This document shows, one piece after another, positions 27,267 to 38,821 of a stretch of DNA of 64,000 nt. Origin of the DNA: Erythrobacter mangrovi (lineage in GTDB: Bacteria; Pseudomonadota; Alphaproteobacteria; Sphingomonadales; Sphingomonadaceae). The position numbers were made by a program, and so were the translations under genes. Below the pieces are notes generated by a model, which was given only the letters and a program-made list of their open reading frames with translations, did no database searches and was not told the DNA's origin. Each line of letters starts with the position of its first letter. Position 1 is the stretch's first letter. The stretch lies in the NCBI RefSeq assembly GCF_013260645.1, contig NZ_CP053921.1:1309763-1373762 (forward strand). Reading direction: 5' to 3'.

Positions 27267-30200
27267 ATGATGGACTACACTGGTCGCGGCATCTCGGAAG
27301 ATGGCCAGGAGAATCACGAGGATTTGTCCAGCGAGCTGGGCCAAGCCCCGATTGTCGCAATGGTCCAGGCGGGCCTTGGTGCGCAGCAAACCCAGATCGT
27401 CGGGCCGGACAATGTCGTGCGTTTGCCGGCAGGTGTGTCGCTAGACGCCATTGCCGTTGATGGTCGCGATCTGATCATCACGCTCGAGGATGGCTCGGTC
27501 ATTCGCATCCCCGATGGCGCAATCATCGTCCCGCAGTTCGAAGTCGATGGGGTCAGCGTCCCCCCGCAGAATATCGCTGCGCTACTGACGGGGAATGAAC
27601 CCGAACCGGCCGCCGGCAGCGTGCAGAGTTCGGGTGGCAATTTCGCCGGCGATGTAGGCGACATTCAGGCCGCCTACGGGCTTGGCGATCTCCTCCCTTA
27701 CACCGAGCTCGCCTTTCCCGAGTTTCCCGACGAAGAGATCATTCCGGACATCGTCAACGAACCGCCGGTGATTGTGATCGTTACGCCGGACAATCCGGCC
27801 GGTGCGATCGCCGCAATCGCGTCGGTCGATGAGGCGGGGCTTCCCGCGCGTACGGTCGACGGTATTGCCGAATCTGCTGGTACGGCTTCGGAAACCGATG
27901 TCGAGACAACGACCGGCACGATCGTGTTCGACGCGCCCGATGGCGCCGCTGCGGTGCTGATCAACGATGTTGCGATCACCGCCATCGGCCAGACCTTCGT
28001 CTCCCCCTTCGGCACGCTGACGATCACCAGCATTGACCTTGCCGGCGGAGAGATCGGCTTCAGCTACACGCTCGCCGACAACCTGCTGGGCGAAACGGTC
28101 GATGGCTTCTTCACCATGACCATCGTCGACACCGACGGTGATCGGGCGTCGGCGACGCTCCAGATCGAAGTCATCAACGACGAGCCTATTGCGCGCAACG
28201 ATTCCGCTGCTCAGGACTCGGAATCTGCCCCCGTCACTGTCGATGTCTTCGCCAATGACACACCGGGCGCAGATGGCGTTGCCCTTTCGACGATCCAGTT
28301 CGTCGACGGTACGCTGAGCGGCACGGGTACCCTCGTCAACAATGGCGACGGGACCTTCACCTACACGCCCGGACCGGGCGAAGAAGGCCAGGTCACCTTC
28401 GATTACACCATCACCGATGGCGATACCGACACTGCCCGCGCGACCGCCACGATCACTCTCGTCCCCGATACGGTTCCGACCGGCGGCACGGTGACGGCCA
28501 CGGTTGATGACGATGGCCTGGTAGGCGGCAATCCCAATTCGACCACCGGCGACCTCGACGCAAATGCCGGCGATGATCCGGCAGACACCAGCGAGGCCAG
28601 CTTCACCGGCACGCTGACCTTCGATGTGGGTGTTGATGCGCCCGCGGCGGTGGCCTTCGATCCGGCGCTCAATGGTGCCACGGCAACCATCGGTACTGAG
28701 CAGGTAACCTACTCGCTTGCGGGCAATGTGCTGACGGCCACCGGGCCGCGCGGCGTCCTGTTCACGGTCGAGCTGACCGACCCGGTCACTGGCGAGTACC
28801 AGGTTACTCTGGTCGATAACGTCCTCCACGCCGGCGGCCCGAATGACGAGGCGATCGACGCCACGACCGCGATCGGCTTCATCGTAACCGACAGCGATGG
28901 CGATAGCGTCGCGACCACTCTCAATATCGTGTTTGACGACGATGCCCCCACGGCCTTCGACAATGTCGCAGGCGTCGAGGAAGGTGGCACGGTTGGCGGC
29001 AATTTGCTGTCTGATGGCACGGACGACGTTCCCGGTGCCGACGGCTTTGCCGGCATCATCGGCCTCACCAGCACCAATACCGAAAGTGAGACCAGCACCG
29101 TCGTCGATGGCAATCTGGTGCTCCAGGGCCAGTACGGCACGCTGACCGTGAACGCCACCACCGGCGTCTACAGCTATGTTTCGACACCCAACTCGACCAA
29201 TGCCGACGCGACCGACACCTTCACCTACACGATCGTCGATGGCGATGGTGATACGTCGACCGCGACCCTGACGGTCGGCATCGATAACGTGGCCGGTAAC
29301 GTCAGTGACAATGACGCGCTGGTCAACGAAGCGGGCCTGCCCGCGGGTAGCGACTCGGCCAGCAACAGCGAAATCGCCAGCGGCCAGATCACCGTGTCGG
29401 ATGCCGTCGGACCTTTCGTCTACACCCTCACCGGCTCGGGCGACGGCACCTATGGGACCCTGGTCCTGAACGAAGATACCGGTGCCTACACCTATACGCT
29501 CGATACCCCGTTCACGGACGGCGATACGAGCGAGAATTCGCGCAATGTCGTGAATGGCGCGGATAGCTTCGGCTATGAAGTCCATGACACCGCGGGCAAT
29601 CTGATCGGCTCCGGCACAATCAACGTCAGCATCGTCGACGACATCCCCGATGCAGTGGACGAACTTGCCCGGTCCATTGTCGAAGGCAATGCAGTGGGTC
29701 TCTCGGGCAACCTGATCGACAACGACGTCGAAGGCGCCGATGGGGCAACCGTCACCTCGGTCAATATCGGCGGGACGGATTATCCGGTCGCTGCGGCCGG
29801 GACCACTTTGGTCACGACCGCCAATGGCAGCTACACCTTCGATGCGCTTGGTAACTGGACCTTCGTCCCCGTCGCCGGGCTCGATCAGACCAACGGCCCG
29901 ATCGATGCGTCCTTCACCTATACGCTGACCGACGGCGACGATGATTTCGATACGGCGACGCAGCCGATCACCATCACCGATGGGCCAGGGCCTTTCCCCG
30001 GTACTCCGATCAATCTGACCGTCGACGACGAGAACCTCGCCGACGGTTCGGATCCGGCGACGCCGGTCACCGATGCCGCGTCGATCGTCTTCACCGAAGG
30101 GTCCGATCCGATCGTCTCGATCATTTTCGACGATAGCCTGACGGCGCTCGACAATCTTGGCGGTGGCCTGACCTGGGAGCGTGTTTCGGACACGCAGATC

Positions 30201-31544
30201 GTCGGCCGTAGCGGCGCCGATACGATCGTTACGCTCGATCTTTCGGTTGTCGGCACCACCGCGACCGTCACCGTCACCCTGAACGACAATTACGCGCTCC
30301 ACCCCAACCTCGGCGATGATCTCGCCGCGCTGGGTTCGGTGCTCGTCGTCGCGACCGACCTTGATGGCGACACGGCTTCGTCTTCGGTTACCGTCAGCGT
30401 TTCCGATGACCTTCCGACGCTTTCGACTTCGGCGCCGGAGAGCGGTGCGCTCGAAGTGGATGAAACCGATTTTGCCACGGATGCGACGGCCGATTTCTCT
30501 GGCCTGTTCACGCCGGACTACAATGCCGACGGACCAGGCAGCGTCTCGGGCTATACGCTCGGTATCGCTGCCGGCTCGACCGGGCTGGTCGATACGCTGT
30601 CGGGCCAGGCCGTGGTGCTTACGCTCGAAAGCGGCGCCGTGGTCGGCCGGACCGAAACCGGGGGCGATATCGTCTTCGTCCTGACTGTCGACGCCAACGG
30701 CACGGTTACGCTCGATCAGCAGCGCGCCGTGGTCCATGCCGACGCGGGCGATCCTGACGATCCGACCGGTCTTTCCAACCCTGATCTCATCACCCTGTCG
30801 GCCACTGTGACCGACGGTGATGGCGACACGGCGAGCGCGACAGTCTCGATCGGCAATGCGCTAACCTTCCGTGACGATGCGCCTGCGGCCGGCACGAACG
30901 CCGACGTCCAGCTGGACGATGAGACGCAGGCTGGCGGGATCGCCGGGGGTATCGGCGATGTCGATCCGGATACCGCGAATACCAGCGGTATGCTGGCCCA
31001 TGATTTCGGCAATGACGGCGGCTCGATTGCCTTCCTGACCAGCGGGGCGCCTTCTGGCTTCCAGTACGTCGCCAGCGGGGACGATATCCTTGTCCAGCAG
31101 ATGCAAGGCGGCAGCTGGGTTACGGTGGTGACCGTTACGCTCAATCCCGCGACAGGCGCCTACTCGGTAACGCAGAACGCCAATGTGCTGCATGCTGACG
31201 GCGGTGATGAGAACGATACCTCGTTCACCCTCACCTATCGCGTGACCGATGGCGACAATGATACGGCCGACGGTACGCTGACGATCAACGTCGACGACGA
31301 TACGCCGACCGCGAACGCGGGTGTCGAGCTGACCGGATCGGTTGACGAGGATGCGCTTCCGGGCGGCATCGAAGGCGGCCCCGGCGACATCGGCGTGGTT
31401 GGCCTGACGACGGGTGGCAGCGTTGCGACGCTGTTCAACTCGGGTGCGGACAGCCCGCTGACCTATGCGTTCCAGTCGGGAAGGATCAACGTCGCAGAAC
31501 ACGTGGAGCGACTGAGGTTATCCGATGCGTCTGACCCGCCGTAA
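27267..31544 (+). CDS. LapA-like repeat adhesin, C-terminally truncated
   Basis: Giant surface protein of 1425 residues as read here. The first ~110 residues form a strand-rich domain like the LapA retention module, followed by PAAG at 114-117, which fits the LapG protease site pattern. Then come tandem VCBS, cadherin-like and DUF5801-type repeats (DGDGDTSTATL, DDDAPTAFDN and similar). The reading breaks off inside a repeat after SPLTYAFQSG and ends in about 20 unrelated residues. The RTX calcium repeats, C-terminal type I secretion signal and secretion genes are all missing, so it probably cannot be exported and may be a decaying gene. ATG at 27267 follows GGAGGGA. Confidence 0.85.
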   Translation: MMDYTGRGISEDGQENHEDLSSELGQAPIVAMVQAGLGAQQTQIVGPDNVVRLPAGVSLDAIAVDGRDLIITLEDGSVIRIPDGAIIVPQFEVDGVSVPPQNIAALLTGNEPEPAAGSVQSSGGNFAGDVGDIQAAYGLGDLLPYTELAFPEFPDEEIIPDIVNEPPVIVIVTPDNPAGAIAAIASVDEAGLPARTVDGIAESAGTASETDVETTTGTIVFDAPDGAAAVLINDVAITAIGQTFVSPFGTLTITSIDLAGGEIGFSYTLADNLLGETVDGFFTMTIVDTDGDRASATLQIEVINDEPIARNDSAAQDSESAPVTVDVFANDTPGADGVALSTIQFVDGTLSGTGTLVNNGDGTFTYTPGPGEEGQVTFDYTITDGDTDTARATATITLVPDTVPTGGTVTATVDDDGLVGGNPNSTTGDLDANAGDDPADTSEASFTGTLTFDVGVDAPAAVAFDPALNGATATIGTEQVTYSLAGNVLTATGPRGVLFTVELTDPVTGEYQVTLVDNVLHAGGPNDEAIDATTAIGFIVTDSDGDSVATTLNIVFDDDAPTAFDNVAGVEEGGTVGGNLLSDGTDDVPGADGFAGIIGLTSTNTESETSTVVDGNLVLQGQYGTLTVNATTGVYSYVSTPNSTNADATDTFTYTIVDGDGDTSTATLTVGIDNVAGNVSDNDALVNEAGLPAGSDSASNSEIASGQITVSDAVGPFVYTLTGSGDGTYGTLVLNEDTGAYTYTLDTPFTDGDTSENSRNVVNGADSFGYEVHDTAGNLIGSGTINVSIVDDIPDAVDELARSIVEGNAVGLSGNLIDNDVEGADGATVTSVNIGGTDYPVAAAGTTLVTTANGSYTFDALGNWTFVPVAGLDQTNGPIDASFTYTLTDGDDDFDTATQPITITDGPGPFPGTPINLTVDDENLADGSDPATPVTDAASIVFTEGSDPIVSIIFDDSLTALDNLGGGLTWERVSDTQIVGRSGADTIVTLDLSVVGTTATVTVTLNDNYALHPNLGDDLAALGSVLVVATDLDGDTASSSVTVSVSDDLPTLSTSAPESGALEVDETDFATDATADFSGLFTPDYNADGPGSVSGYTLGIAAGSTGLVDTLSGQAVVLTLESGAVVGRTETGGDIVFVLTVDANGTVTLDQQRAVVHADAGDPDDPTGLSNPDLITLSATVTDGDGDTASATVSIGNALTFRDDAPAAGTNADVQLDDETQAGGIAGGIGDVDPDTANTSGMLAHDFGNDGGSIAFLTSGAPSGFQYVASGDDILVQQMQGGSWVTVVTVTLNPATGAYSVTQNANVLHADGGDENDTSFTLTYRVTDGDNDTADGTLTINVDDDTPTANAGVELTGSVDEDALPGGIEGGPGDIGVVGLTTGGSVATLFNSGADSPLTYAFQSGRINVAEHVERLRLSDASDPP

Positions 31545-32745
31545 CATTGTCAAATCGATCGGCGCGACCAGCCTGGCGATCGCCAGCGGACGGGTCGGCG
31601 CAACAAGTTCACAGACTTTGGACGTGGCCGTAGTCGGCGCAGGCGTCTTTGGCTCCTGGACTGCTTGGCATCTTCGGAAGCGTGGCCTGAAGGTTGCCCT
31701 CTATGACGCCTATGGCCCGGGGAATGTCAGGAGTTCGTCCGGCGGCGAAAGCCGGGTCATTCGCCTGAGCTATGGCGGCGATCCGCTCTATTCTTCGATG
31801 GCGCTTGAATCGCTGGGTTACTGGAAAGCACTGTCGGATCGCCAGAGCACGCCGATCTTCTACCCGACCGGCGTCCTGTGGTTTTCGCCCGAGCGCGACC
31901 AATACATGCAGCGCAGCCTGGCATGGCTGGAAGCACAGAAGATCAGCCACCGATCGGGGAATGCCGATTGGCTTGGCAAGAACTGGCCGCAAATCCGCTT
32001 CGACGCGAATGAGGTGGGATTCATCGAGGAAGACACGGGCGGCCTCATCGCCAACAGGGCGGTACAGGCGACGGTGCGGGATGCCGGTTTGAAGCCGGTG
32101 ATTGCGCATGTCGGACCACCCCGAAACGGGCAGGCCGGCGGCTTCGAATTGCCTGACGGGCAAAGGGCGCGAAAGCTGGTCTATGCACTCGGCCCGTGGT
32201 TGGGAAATCTCTTCCCCGGCACGCTGGGAGAGCGGCTCTCTGTTACCCGCCAGGAGGTCTTCTATTTCGGCCCCCCGGATGGTGATGACCGTTTCGCCGC
32301 TGGTCGCTTCCCCGTGTGGGCGGACTTCAACGGCGGCGATATCGTCTACGGCTTGCCGGATATCGAAGGCCGAGGCTTCAAAATCGCCTTCGATCGACAC
32401 GGCCCGGCAATCGATCCCAATTCGCTGGAGCGAGAGCCGAGCAGCGAGGGAATTTCCATGGCCAGGGCATTCATCGCGAACCGTTTCCCGGTGCTTGCCG
32501 ATGCGCCCCTGGTCCAGGCCAGGGTGTGCCAATATACCAATACCTCGAACGGCGATTTCCTGATCGATTGGCTGCCCGGCAACAGCGACATCCTCCTTAT
32601 CGGCGGAGGGTCCGGCCATGGCTTCAAGCATGGCCCAGCCGTGGGCAAGCGCGCGGCCGAGCTGCTTCTCACAGGATCGGCGCAGACCGAGCCTCGGTTC
32701 TCTCTGGCAACCAAGGGGATCAACGCCGATCGCCAAGTCTATTAG
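31525..32745 (+). CDS. Tat-exported FAD-dependent oxidoreductase (sarcosine oxidase-like)
   Basis: D-amino-acid oxidase/monomeric sarcosine oxidase-family flavoprotein, 406 residues. A twin-arginine signal (TRRNIVKSIGATS) precedes the Rossmann FAD motif VVGAGVFGSWTAWHL, with GESRVIRLSYGGDP and the C-terminal IGGGSGHGFKHGP typical of the family. It would oxidise a secondary amine or amino acid in the periplasm; the substrate is unknown. ATG at 31525 follows GAGGTTATC and overlaps the truncated adhesin by 20 bases. About 230 bp of AT-richer noncoding DNA follow. Confidence 0.85.
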   Translation: MRLTRRNIVKSIGATSLAIASGRVGATSSQTLDVAVVGAGVFGSWTAWHLRKRGLKVALYDAYGPGNVRSSSGGESRVIRLSYGGDPLYSSMALESLGYWKALSDRQSTPIFYPTGVLWFSPERDQYMQRSLAWLEAQKISHRSGNADWLGKNWPQIRFDANEVGFIEEDTGGLIANRAVQATVRDAGLKPVIAHVGPPRNGQAGGFELPDGQRARKLVYALGPWLGNLFPGTLGERLSVTRQEVFYFGPPDGDDRFAAGRFPVWADFNGGDIVYGLPDIEGRGFKIAFDRHGPAIDPNSLEREPSSEGISMARAFIANRFPVLADAPLVQARVCQYTNTSNGDFLIDWLPGNSDILLIGGGSGHGFKHGPAVGKRAAELLLTGSAQTEPRFSLATKGINADRQVY

Positions 32746-32973
32746 AGCGAGATTGGTTTTCGATGGCGGTTAGGATTGCAAGGTCCGCAAATGGATTTTT
32801 AGGTGAACAGTGGCTCAGCGGGCCAGCCTTTTTCTACAAATCGGATACGAATGGGGTGGGATGCCCAACGTTTGGTTGGTGCATCTCGCACCAACAACTC
32901 GTAGTGGTATTCGGCTTGCAAATATCTTTCCCTATGTAAAAAGGTACGCGACCAGAAGATCAGGAGGGAATGG

Positions 32974-33972
32974 TTGAAATACACAGGCTTTTATCCACTC
33001 CTATTCTTCCTGCTGATGAGCTGCAGCGAGCCTGCAACCCAATCACCTGCGAAGGAATTGATCAAACAGGTCGAACCTCGAAGTTCTGGCGCTGCGCCTC
33101 AGAATCAGTTCGGTTTCATGGAAGCGATGGAACAAGGCCCCGATTTGTTCGGAGAGGCGACGCCGCGCGCGCGGATGCTGGCAGTAAACGTCGCAACCAA
33201 GGATGCCGCTTCCAATGAGAGCGGTGTTCAGTCGATGAAAACCGCTGCAAACCAGAAGATTGCCTATTCTTACGGATATGGCTTTCAGATCGAAAGCGGC
33301 AAGATTGGCGAACTTCAGTCGGCACATATCGCCGTATGCGAAGCTATGGGAACAAACTGCCGTATCCTACGCACTTCGCATGCCAGTAGCGATAGCTGGG
33401 ATGGCTATGGTGAAATACAGTTGGAGGTTGCGGCAACTGAAGCAGGGGATTTTGGTGAAAGCCTTGCCCAACCCGCCGCGGCGCTTGGAGGAAAGCTAAT
33501 ATCATCGGTTCGGGACGGGGAAGATCTGTCTGAACACATCATTGATTCTGAAGCCAGACTTCAATCTCAGCTCATTCTACGTCAGAAGCTTTCGAGTATC
33601 TTGGAAAGGAACCGGGGCACAGTTTCCGAGCTCGTCGCAGCAGAGAAGGCTGTTGCCGACGTGAACGAGCAGATTGATGCGGCTCGATCGAAGTTGGAGC
33701 AATATCGGGATCGAATCCAATACAGCGATGTGCGCATCGAATACGAGCCGTACTTTGGCCAATCACAGTTGGGTTTGGGTAGACCCATCATTACGGCCGT
33801 AAGATCGATCGGAACGACGCTGGGAACTACTATTGCAGCTCTGATCTATCTGGTGACGGCGCTGGTCCCCGTTATCCTTTTGGTCTTGGCAGTAAGATGG
33901 GTGCTACACCGCTTTGATTTGCGCATTCGGTTCTGGCGAACGACCCCGAATACAGCTGAGAGCGAGCGCTAG
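32974..33972 (+). CDS. DUF4349 lipoprotein
   Basis: Lipoprotein of 332 residues: lipobox LLMSC at the N terminus, a soluble domain, a coiled-coil (about 180-255, SEARLQSQLILRQKL, SELVAAEKAVADVNE) and a C-terminal transmembrane helix (~280-310), the layout of DUF4349 proteins. Family function unknown. Start is a TTG at 32974 preceded by AGGAGGGA. Stands alone and is slightly AT-richer than the neighbours. Confidence 0.8.
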   Translation: MKYTGFYPLLFFLLMSCSEPATQSPAKELIKQVEPRSSGAAPQNQFGFMEAMEQGPDLFGEATPRARMLAVNVATKDAASNESGVQSMKTAANQKIAYSYGYGFQIESGKIGELQSAHIAVCEAMGTNCRILRTSHASSDSWDGYGEIQLEVAATEAGDFGESLAQPAAALGGKLISSVRDGEDLSEHIIDSEARLQSQLILRQKLSSILERNRGTVSELVAAEKAVADVNEQIDAARSKLEQYRDRIQYSDVRIEYEPYFGQSQLGLGRPIITAVRSIGTTLGTTIAALIYLVTALVPVILLVLAVRWVLHRFDLRIRFWRTTPNTAESER

Positions 33973-34103
33973 TTGGAAATCATTCTTCTTCAGCGTCGAT
34001 CAATGATCCTCTCAACGCCATTGAGAACTCGCCGTTCGTCCTGATCATGCGCTCTGGCGCTGATGGGATGGTTTGCCCTTGATTCGGCCTGAACCCAACC
34101 CAT

Positions 34104-34976
34104 TCAAAGCCTGGCGAAAGTGGACACGATCCACTTCTGCACCAGCTTGATAGAGGGCAGCCGGCGCAGGTCGCGGTGGACGAGGAGCCATGGTTGGCGC
34201 GAGGGTATCGTGAAGGGCGATGCGACTTCGACCAGGTCGGGCTCGCGCGCGGCGAAGGGTATGGGCAGCATTGCAATGCCCGCCCCGGCCAAGGCCGCGG
34301 TCAACAGCCCTCGCGTGCTGCCCGTCCGCATGGCTGCCGCTTCGGCAAGGCCGTGGCGCACCACCCATTCGAGTTCGGGCAGTCGCCCATAGCTGTCGTC
34401 ATAGATCAGCAACTTCTCGGCGCGGAAGTCGATCGCGTCTGGCGAACGGTCGGCAAGATAGTCACGCGATGCGAACAGGCCCAGCCGGATCTCCGCCAGC
34501 CTTCGTGCATAAAGGCTCGCGCCTTCGGGCCGGGCCATCCTGATCGCAAGATCGGCGTCGCGGCCGGCGAGGCTCACCACCGCGGCCTGCGACTGCAGGT
34601 GGACGGGGAAATCGGCACCTGCCGCCCACAATTGGTCGAGCGCCGGGGCCAGTACGTCGGAGATCATGATTTCGGTCGCCGAGATTCGTATCGGCGCAGC
34701 TTTCACGCCATCGCGCAGGCTTTCCGCCACACGCTTGACCCGCAGCAATTGCTCCGAAATCGGGGCAGCGGCATCGGCAATGGCCAGCCCCTCTTGCGTC
34801 AGGCGCACGCCGTCTGCCCGGCGATCGACCAGCGGCAGGCCCAGTGCCGCCTCGAGCGTCTCGATCCGCCGCGATACGGTGGAAACGGCGACGCCGCGTG
34901 CCTTGGCCGCCGCGCTCAAAGTACCCGCGTCGCGGATCGCGATGAGGTCGCCCAAGTCTTGCGGATCGAGAGCCAT
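34104..34976 (-). CDS. LysR-family transcriptional regulator
   Basis: DNA-binding regulator of 290 residues. N-terminal winged HTH (LIAIRDAGTLSAAAKARGVAVS, ETLEAALGLPLVDRR) and a C-terminal periplasmic-binding-like effector domain. It is transcribed away from the PaaI-type thioesterase with 105 bp between the two starts, the classical arrangement for a LysR protein controlling its neighbour, though the effector is unknown. Confidence 0.93.
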   Translation of the reverse strand: MALDPQDLGDLIAIRDAGTLSAAAKARGVAVSTVSRRIETLEAALGLPLVDRRADGVRLTQEGLAIADAAAPISEQLLRVKRVAESLRDGVKAAPIRISATEIMISDVLAPALDQLWAAGADFPVHLQSQAAVVSLAGRDADLAIRMARPEGASLYARRLAEIRLGLFASRDYLADRSPDAIDFRAEKLLIYDDSYGRLPELEWVVRHGLAEAAAMRTGSTRGLLTAALAGAGIAMLPIPFAAREPDLVEVASPFTIPSRQPWLLVHRDLRRLPSIKLVQKWIVSTFARL

Positions 34977-35081
34977 GATTACGGACTTTGCAAAAACAGA
35001 AAGGTGATTTGCTGTATCGCAAGAAGGTTGCTGTTCGGCAATCGCCTATAATCACCGCCCTGCGAAAGGAGAGAGCCAAGA

Positions 35082-35516
35082 ATGGATACTGATACACACG
35101 CGGTTCCGGCTGGCTTCGAGCGGCATTTCCGGCAGAGCCCGGCCACCGATCCGTGGGAGCCGATCTATATGCGGCGCGACGGGCAGGCGTTCAGCCTGGG
35201 CCTGACGATCGATACGCCGCACTGCAACGCCCGTGGCCTGCTGCACGGCGGGATCATCACCGCCCTGGCCGACAATGCGATGGGCCTGAGCTGCGTCCTG
35301 CAGATGGAAAGCGTTTCGGCGCTGACCGTCAACCTGTCGATGGACTTCCTGTCGATCGGCAAGATCGGGCAATGGCTTGAAGTGCGCGCCGTCCCCGCCA
35401 AGCTGGGGCGGACCCTGGCATTCGCCGATGCCGAGATATTGGCCGATGGCGAACTGGTGGCCAAGGCCAGCGCGACCTTCCGCATCGTCGCAAAACAGGG
35501 GGTCGTAAGCGCCTAA
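35082..35516 (+). CDS. PaaI-family hotdog thioesterase
   Basis: Acyl-CoA thioesterase of 144 residues with the hotdog fold. The active-site loop CNARGLLHGGIITALADNAMG carries the HGG and Asp residues of the PaaI group, and LTVNLSMDFL is the following strand. Start ATG follows AAAGGAGAGAGCC. Divergent from the LysR gene and convergent with ettA. Confidence 0.9.
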   Translation: MDTDTHAVPAGFERHFRQSPATDPWEPIYMRRDGQAFSLGLTIDTPHCNARGLLHGGIITALADNAMGLSCVLQMESVSALTVNLSMDFLSIGKIGQWLEVRAVPAKLGRTLAFADAEILADGELVAKASATFRIVAKQGVVSA

Positions 35517-35530
35517 AACGCTTACGACCC
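35500..35530. terminator. Hairpin between the thioesterase gene and ettA
   Basis: GGGTCGTAAGCG (35500-35511) and CGCTTACGACCC (35519-35530) form a perfect 12-bp stem with a 7-base loop that includes the thioesterase stop codon. It sits between convergent genes, 9 bases from the ettA stop, and could end both transcripts, though U-tracts are absent. Confidence 0.6.
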
Positions 35531-35538
35531 GTTAGCGA

Positions 35539-37212
<1,674 letters not shown>

Positions 37213-37360
37213 CGGGGCGGGGTCCTTCGTGGTCTGAATGGGGTATGCGGACAGGGCTGCCCGACAGATCTGGGGGCCAGATAATGGCGCAAGCGCAAAG
37301 GGGCAAGCGGAACGCGCAAGTCGCTGGACTTGCGGGTGGAGCGTGATAGCAGACGCGCCC

Positions 37361-38740
37361 ATGCACAAACCGCTCTTCGCGCTTGCCGCGCTCTCGCTCG
37401 CCGTCCCTGTCCCGCTCACTGCCGCTCCCTCGCAATCGACGCTGGTAGACCATGCCGAGCGGGCTGCGGCCGAGGACAGGCTGGCGTGGGATTTCGTCGA
37501 AGGTATCACCACCGAAGTCGGATCGCGCATGGCGGGAACCGAGGCGGAGGCGCGAGGCCGCGCGTGGGCCATGCGGTGGCTGCGGGTGAACGGCTTCGCC
37601 AATGTCGTCGAAGAGCCTTACGACATGTCCACATGGGTGCGAGGGGCCGAGACGGCGATGGTCACTGCACCCTTCCAGCAGCCGATGCACATCACTGCGC
37701 TGGGCGGCAGCGCCTCGACGGGGCCTGGAGGGATCGAGGCCGAGGTCGTCTTCTTCCCGACCTATGCCGCGCTTGAGGCGGCGTCGCCAGGTAGCCTGAC
37801 GGGCAAGATCGCTTTCATCAGCCACGACATGCGCCCGACGCAGGACGGATCGGGCTATGGCTTTGCCGGGCCGGCGCGCTGGACCGGCGCCTCGCTCGCC
37901 GCGAGCAAGGGCGCGATCGCCACGGTGATCCGTTCGATCGGGACCGAGAACCATCGTACCCCGCATACGGGCGGAACGACCTTTGCCGAAGGCGTCAGGC
38001 CGACCCCGGCCGGGGCCATCTCCAACCCTGATGCCGACAATCTCGAGCGAATCTTCGCGCGATCTAGCGGCAAGTCGGTCACAATGAAGTTGGTGCTGAC
38101 GCCGCGCGACCTGGGCATGACCAAGAGCGGCAACGTTACCGGGGAGATCGTTGGCCGCGATCCCTCGCTGCCGCCGGTGCTGCTCGCCTGTCACTTGGAC
38201 AGCTGGGACCTAGGAACGGGTGCGGTGGACGACGGCGCAGGCTGTGCGATCATCGCCGCCGCGGCCAAGCAGGTCGCCGCTTTGGGTCAACCGCTGCGCA
38301 CTATTCGCGTGCTGTTTGCCGGGGCGGAGGAAGTTGGCCTGTTCGGCAGCAGTGCCTATGCCGATGCACACAAGGATGAGCACTTCATGGTTGGGTTGGA
38401 GAGTGACTTCGGCGCCGATCGCATCTGGCGCATCGACAGCAATTTTACCGAGAGCGATCCTGCTCTCTACAAACAGCTCACTACCGCAGTTGCGCGGCTG
38501 GGCGTCGCTCCGTCGAAGCAGGTTGCCGGGGGTGGGGCAGATCTTAACGTTTTGCGCGCACAGAAGGGCGCGCTGGTCGACTTGCAGCAGGATGGAACGC
38601 GCTATTTCGACCTGCACCACACGCCTGACGACACATTGGACAAGATCGATCCGGTGCAGTTGCGACAGAATGTCGCGGTCTGGACTGCCACCGTTGGAGT
38701 ACTCGCCAATCACTCCGATCGGGTCGGACTTGCGAAATAA
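37361..38740 (+). CDS. Exported M28-family zinc peptidase
   Basis: Secreted aminopeptidase-type protein of 459 residues with signal peptide ending near LTAAP (~22). Zinc and catalytic residues fit M28: H278 and D280 in CHLDSWD, D290 in GAVDDGAG, E323-E324 in GAEEVGLFG, and a late His in LHHTPDDT. An inserted PA-like domain (~100-240) lies before the second half of the peptidase. Divergent from ettA with ~150 bp between. Confidence 0.9.
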   Translation: MHKPLFALAALSLAVPVPLTAAPSQSTLVDHAERAAAEDRLAWDFVEGITTEVGSRMAGTEAEARGRAWAMRWLRVNGFANVVEEPYDMSTWVRGAETAMVTAPFQQPMHITALGGSASTGPGGIEAEVVFFPTYAALEAASPGSLTGKIAFISHDMRPTQDGSGYGFAGPARWTGASLAASKGAIATVIRSIGTENHRTPHTGGTTFAEGVRPTPAGAISNPDADNLERIFARSSGKSVTMKLVLTPRDLGMTKSGNVTGEIVGRDPSLPPVLLACHLDSWDLGTGAVDDGAGCAIIAAAAKQVAALGQPLRTIRVLFAGAEEVGLFGSSAYADAHKDEHFMVGLESDFGADRIWRIDSNFTESDPALYKQLTTAVARLGVAPSKQVAGGGADLNVLRAQKGALVDLQQDGTRYFDLHHTPDDTLDKIDPVQLRQNVAVWTATVGVLANHSDRVGLAK

Positions 38741-38821
38741 ATACTCGACACCGGTCAAAGTTTTGATAATGGCGAAATAAATCTGTCGTGAAACGGGAAT
38801 TTATGGGGGGCTCCCGTCCAC

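Noticed and set aside
27582-30737. 1051-codon open frame antisense to the adhesin gene
   Set aside because: It mirrors the repeat-rich, GC-rich adhesin; its product is Arg/Asp/Gly-rich low-complexity sequence without domains or a start signal.
37213-37602. 130-codon N-terminal extension of EttA
   Set aside because: Extends into the divergent M28 peptidase gene and is absent from the EttA family.
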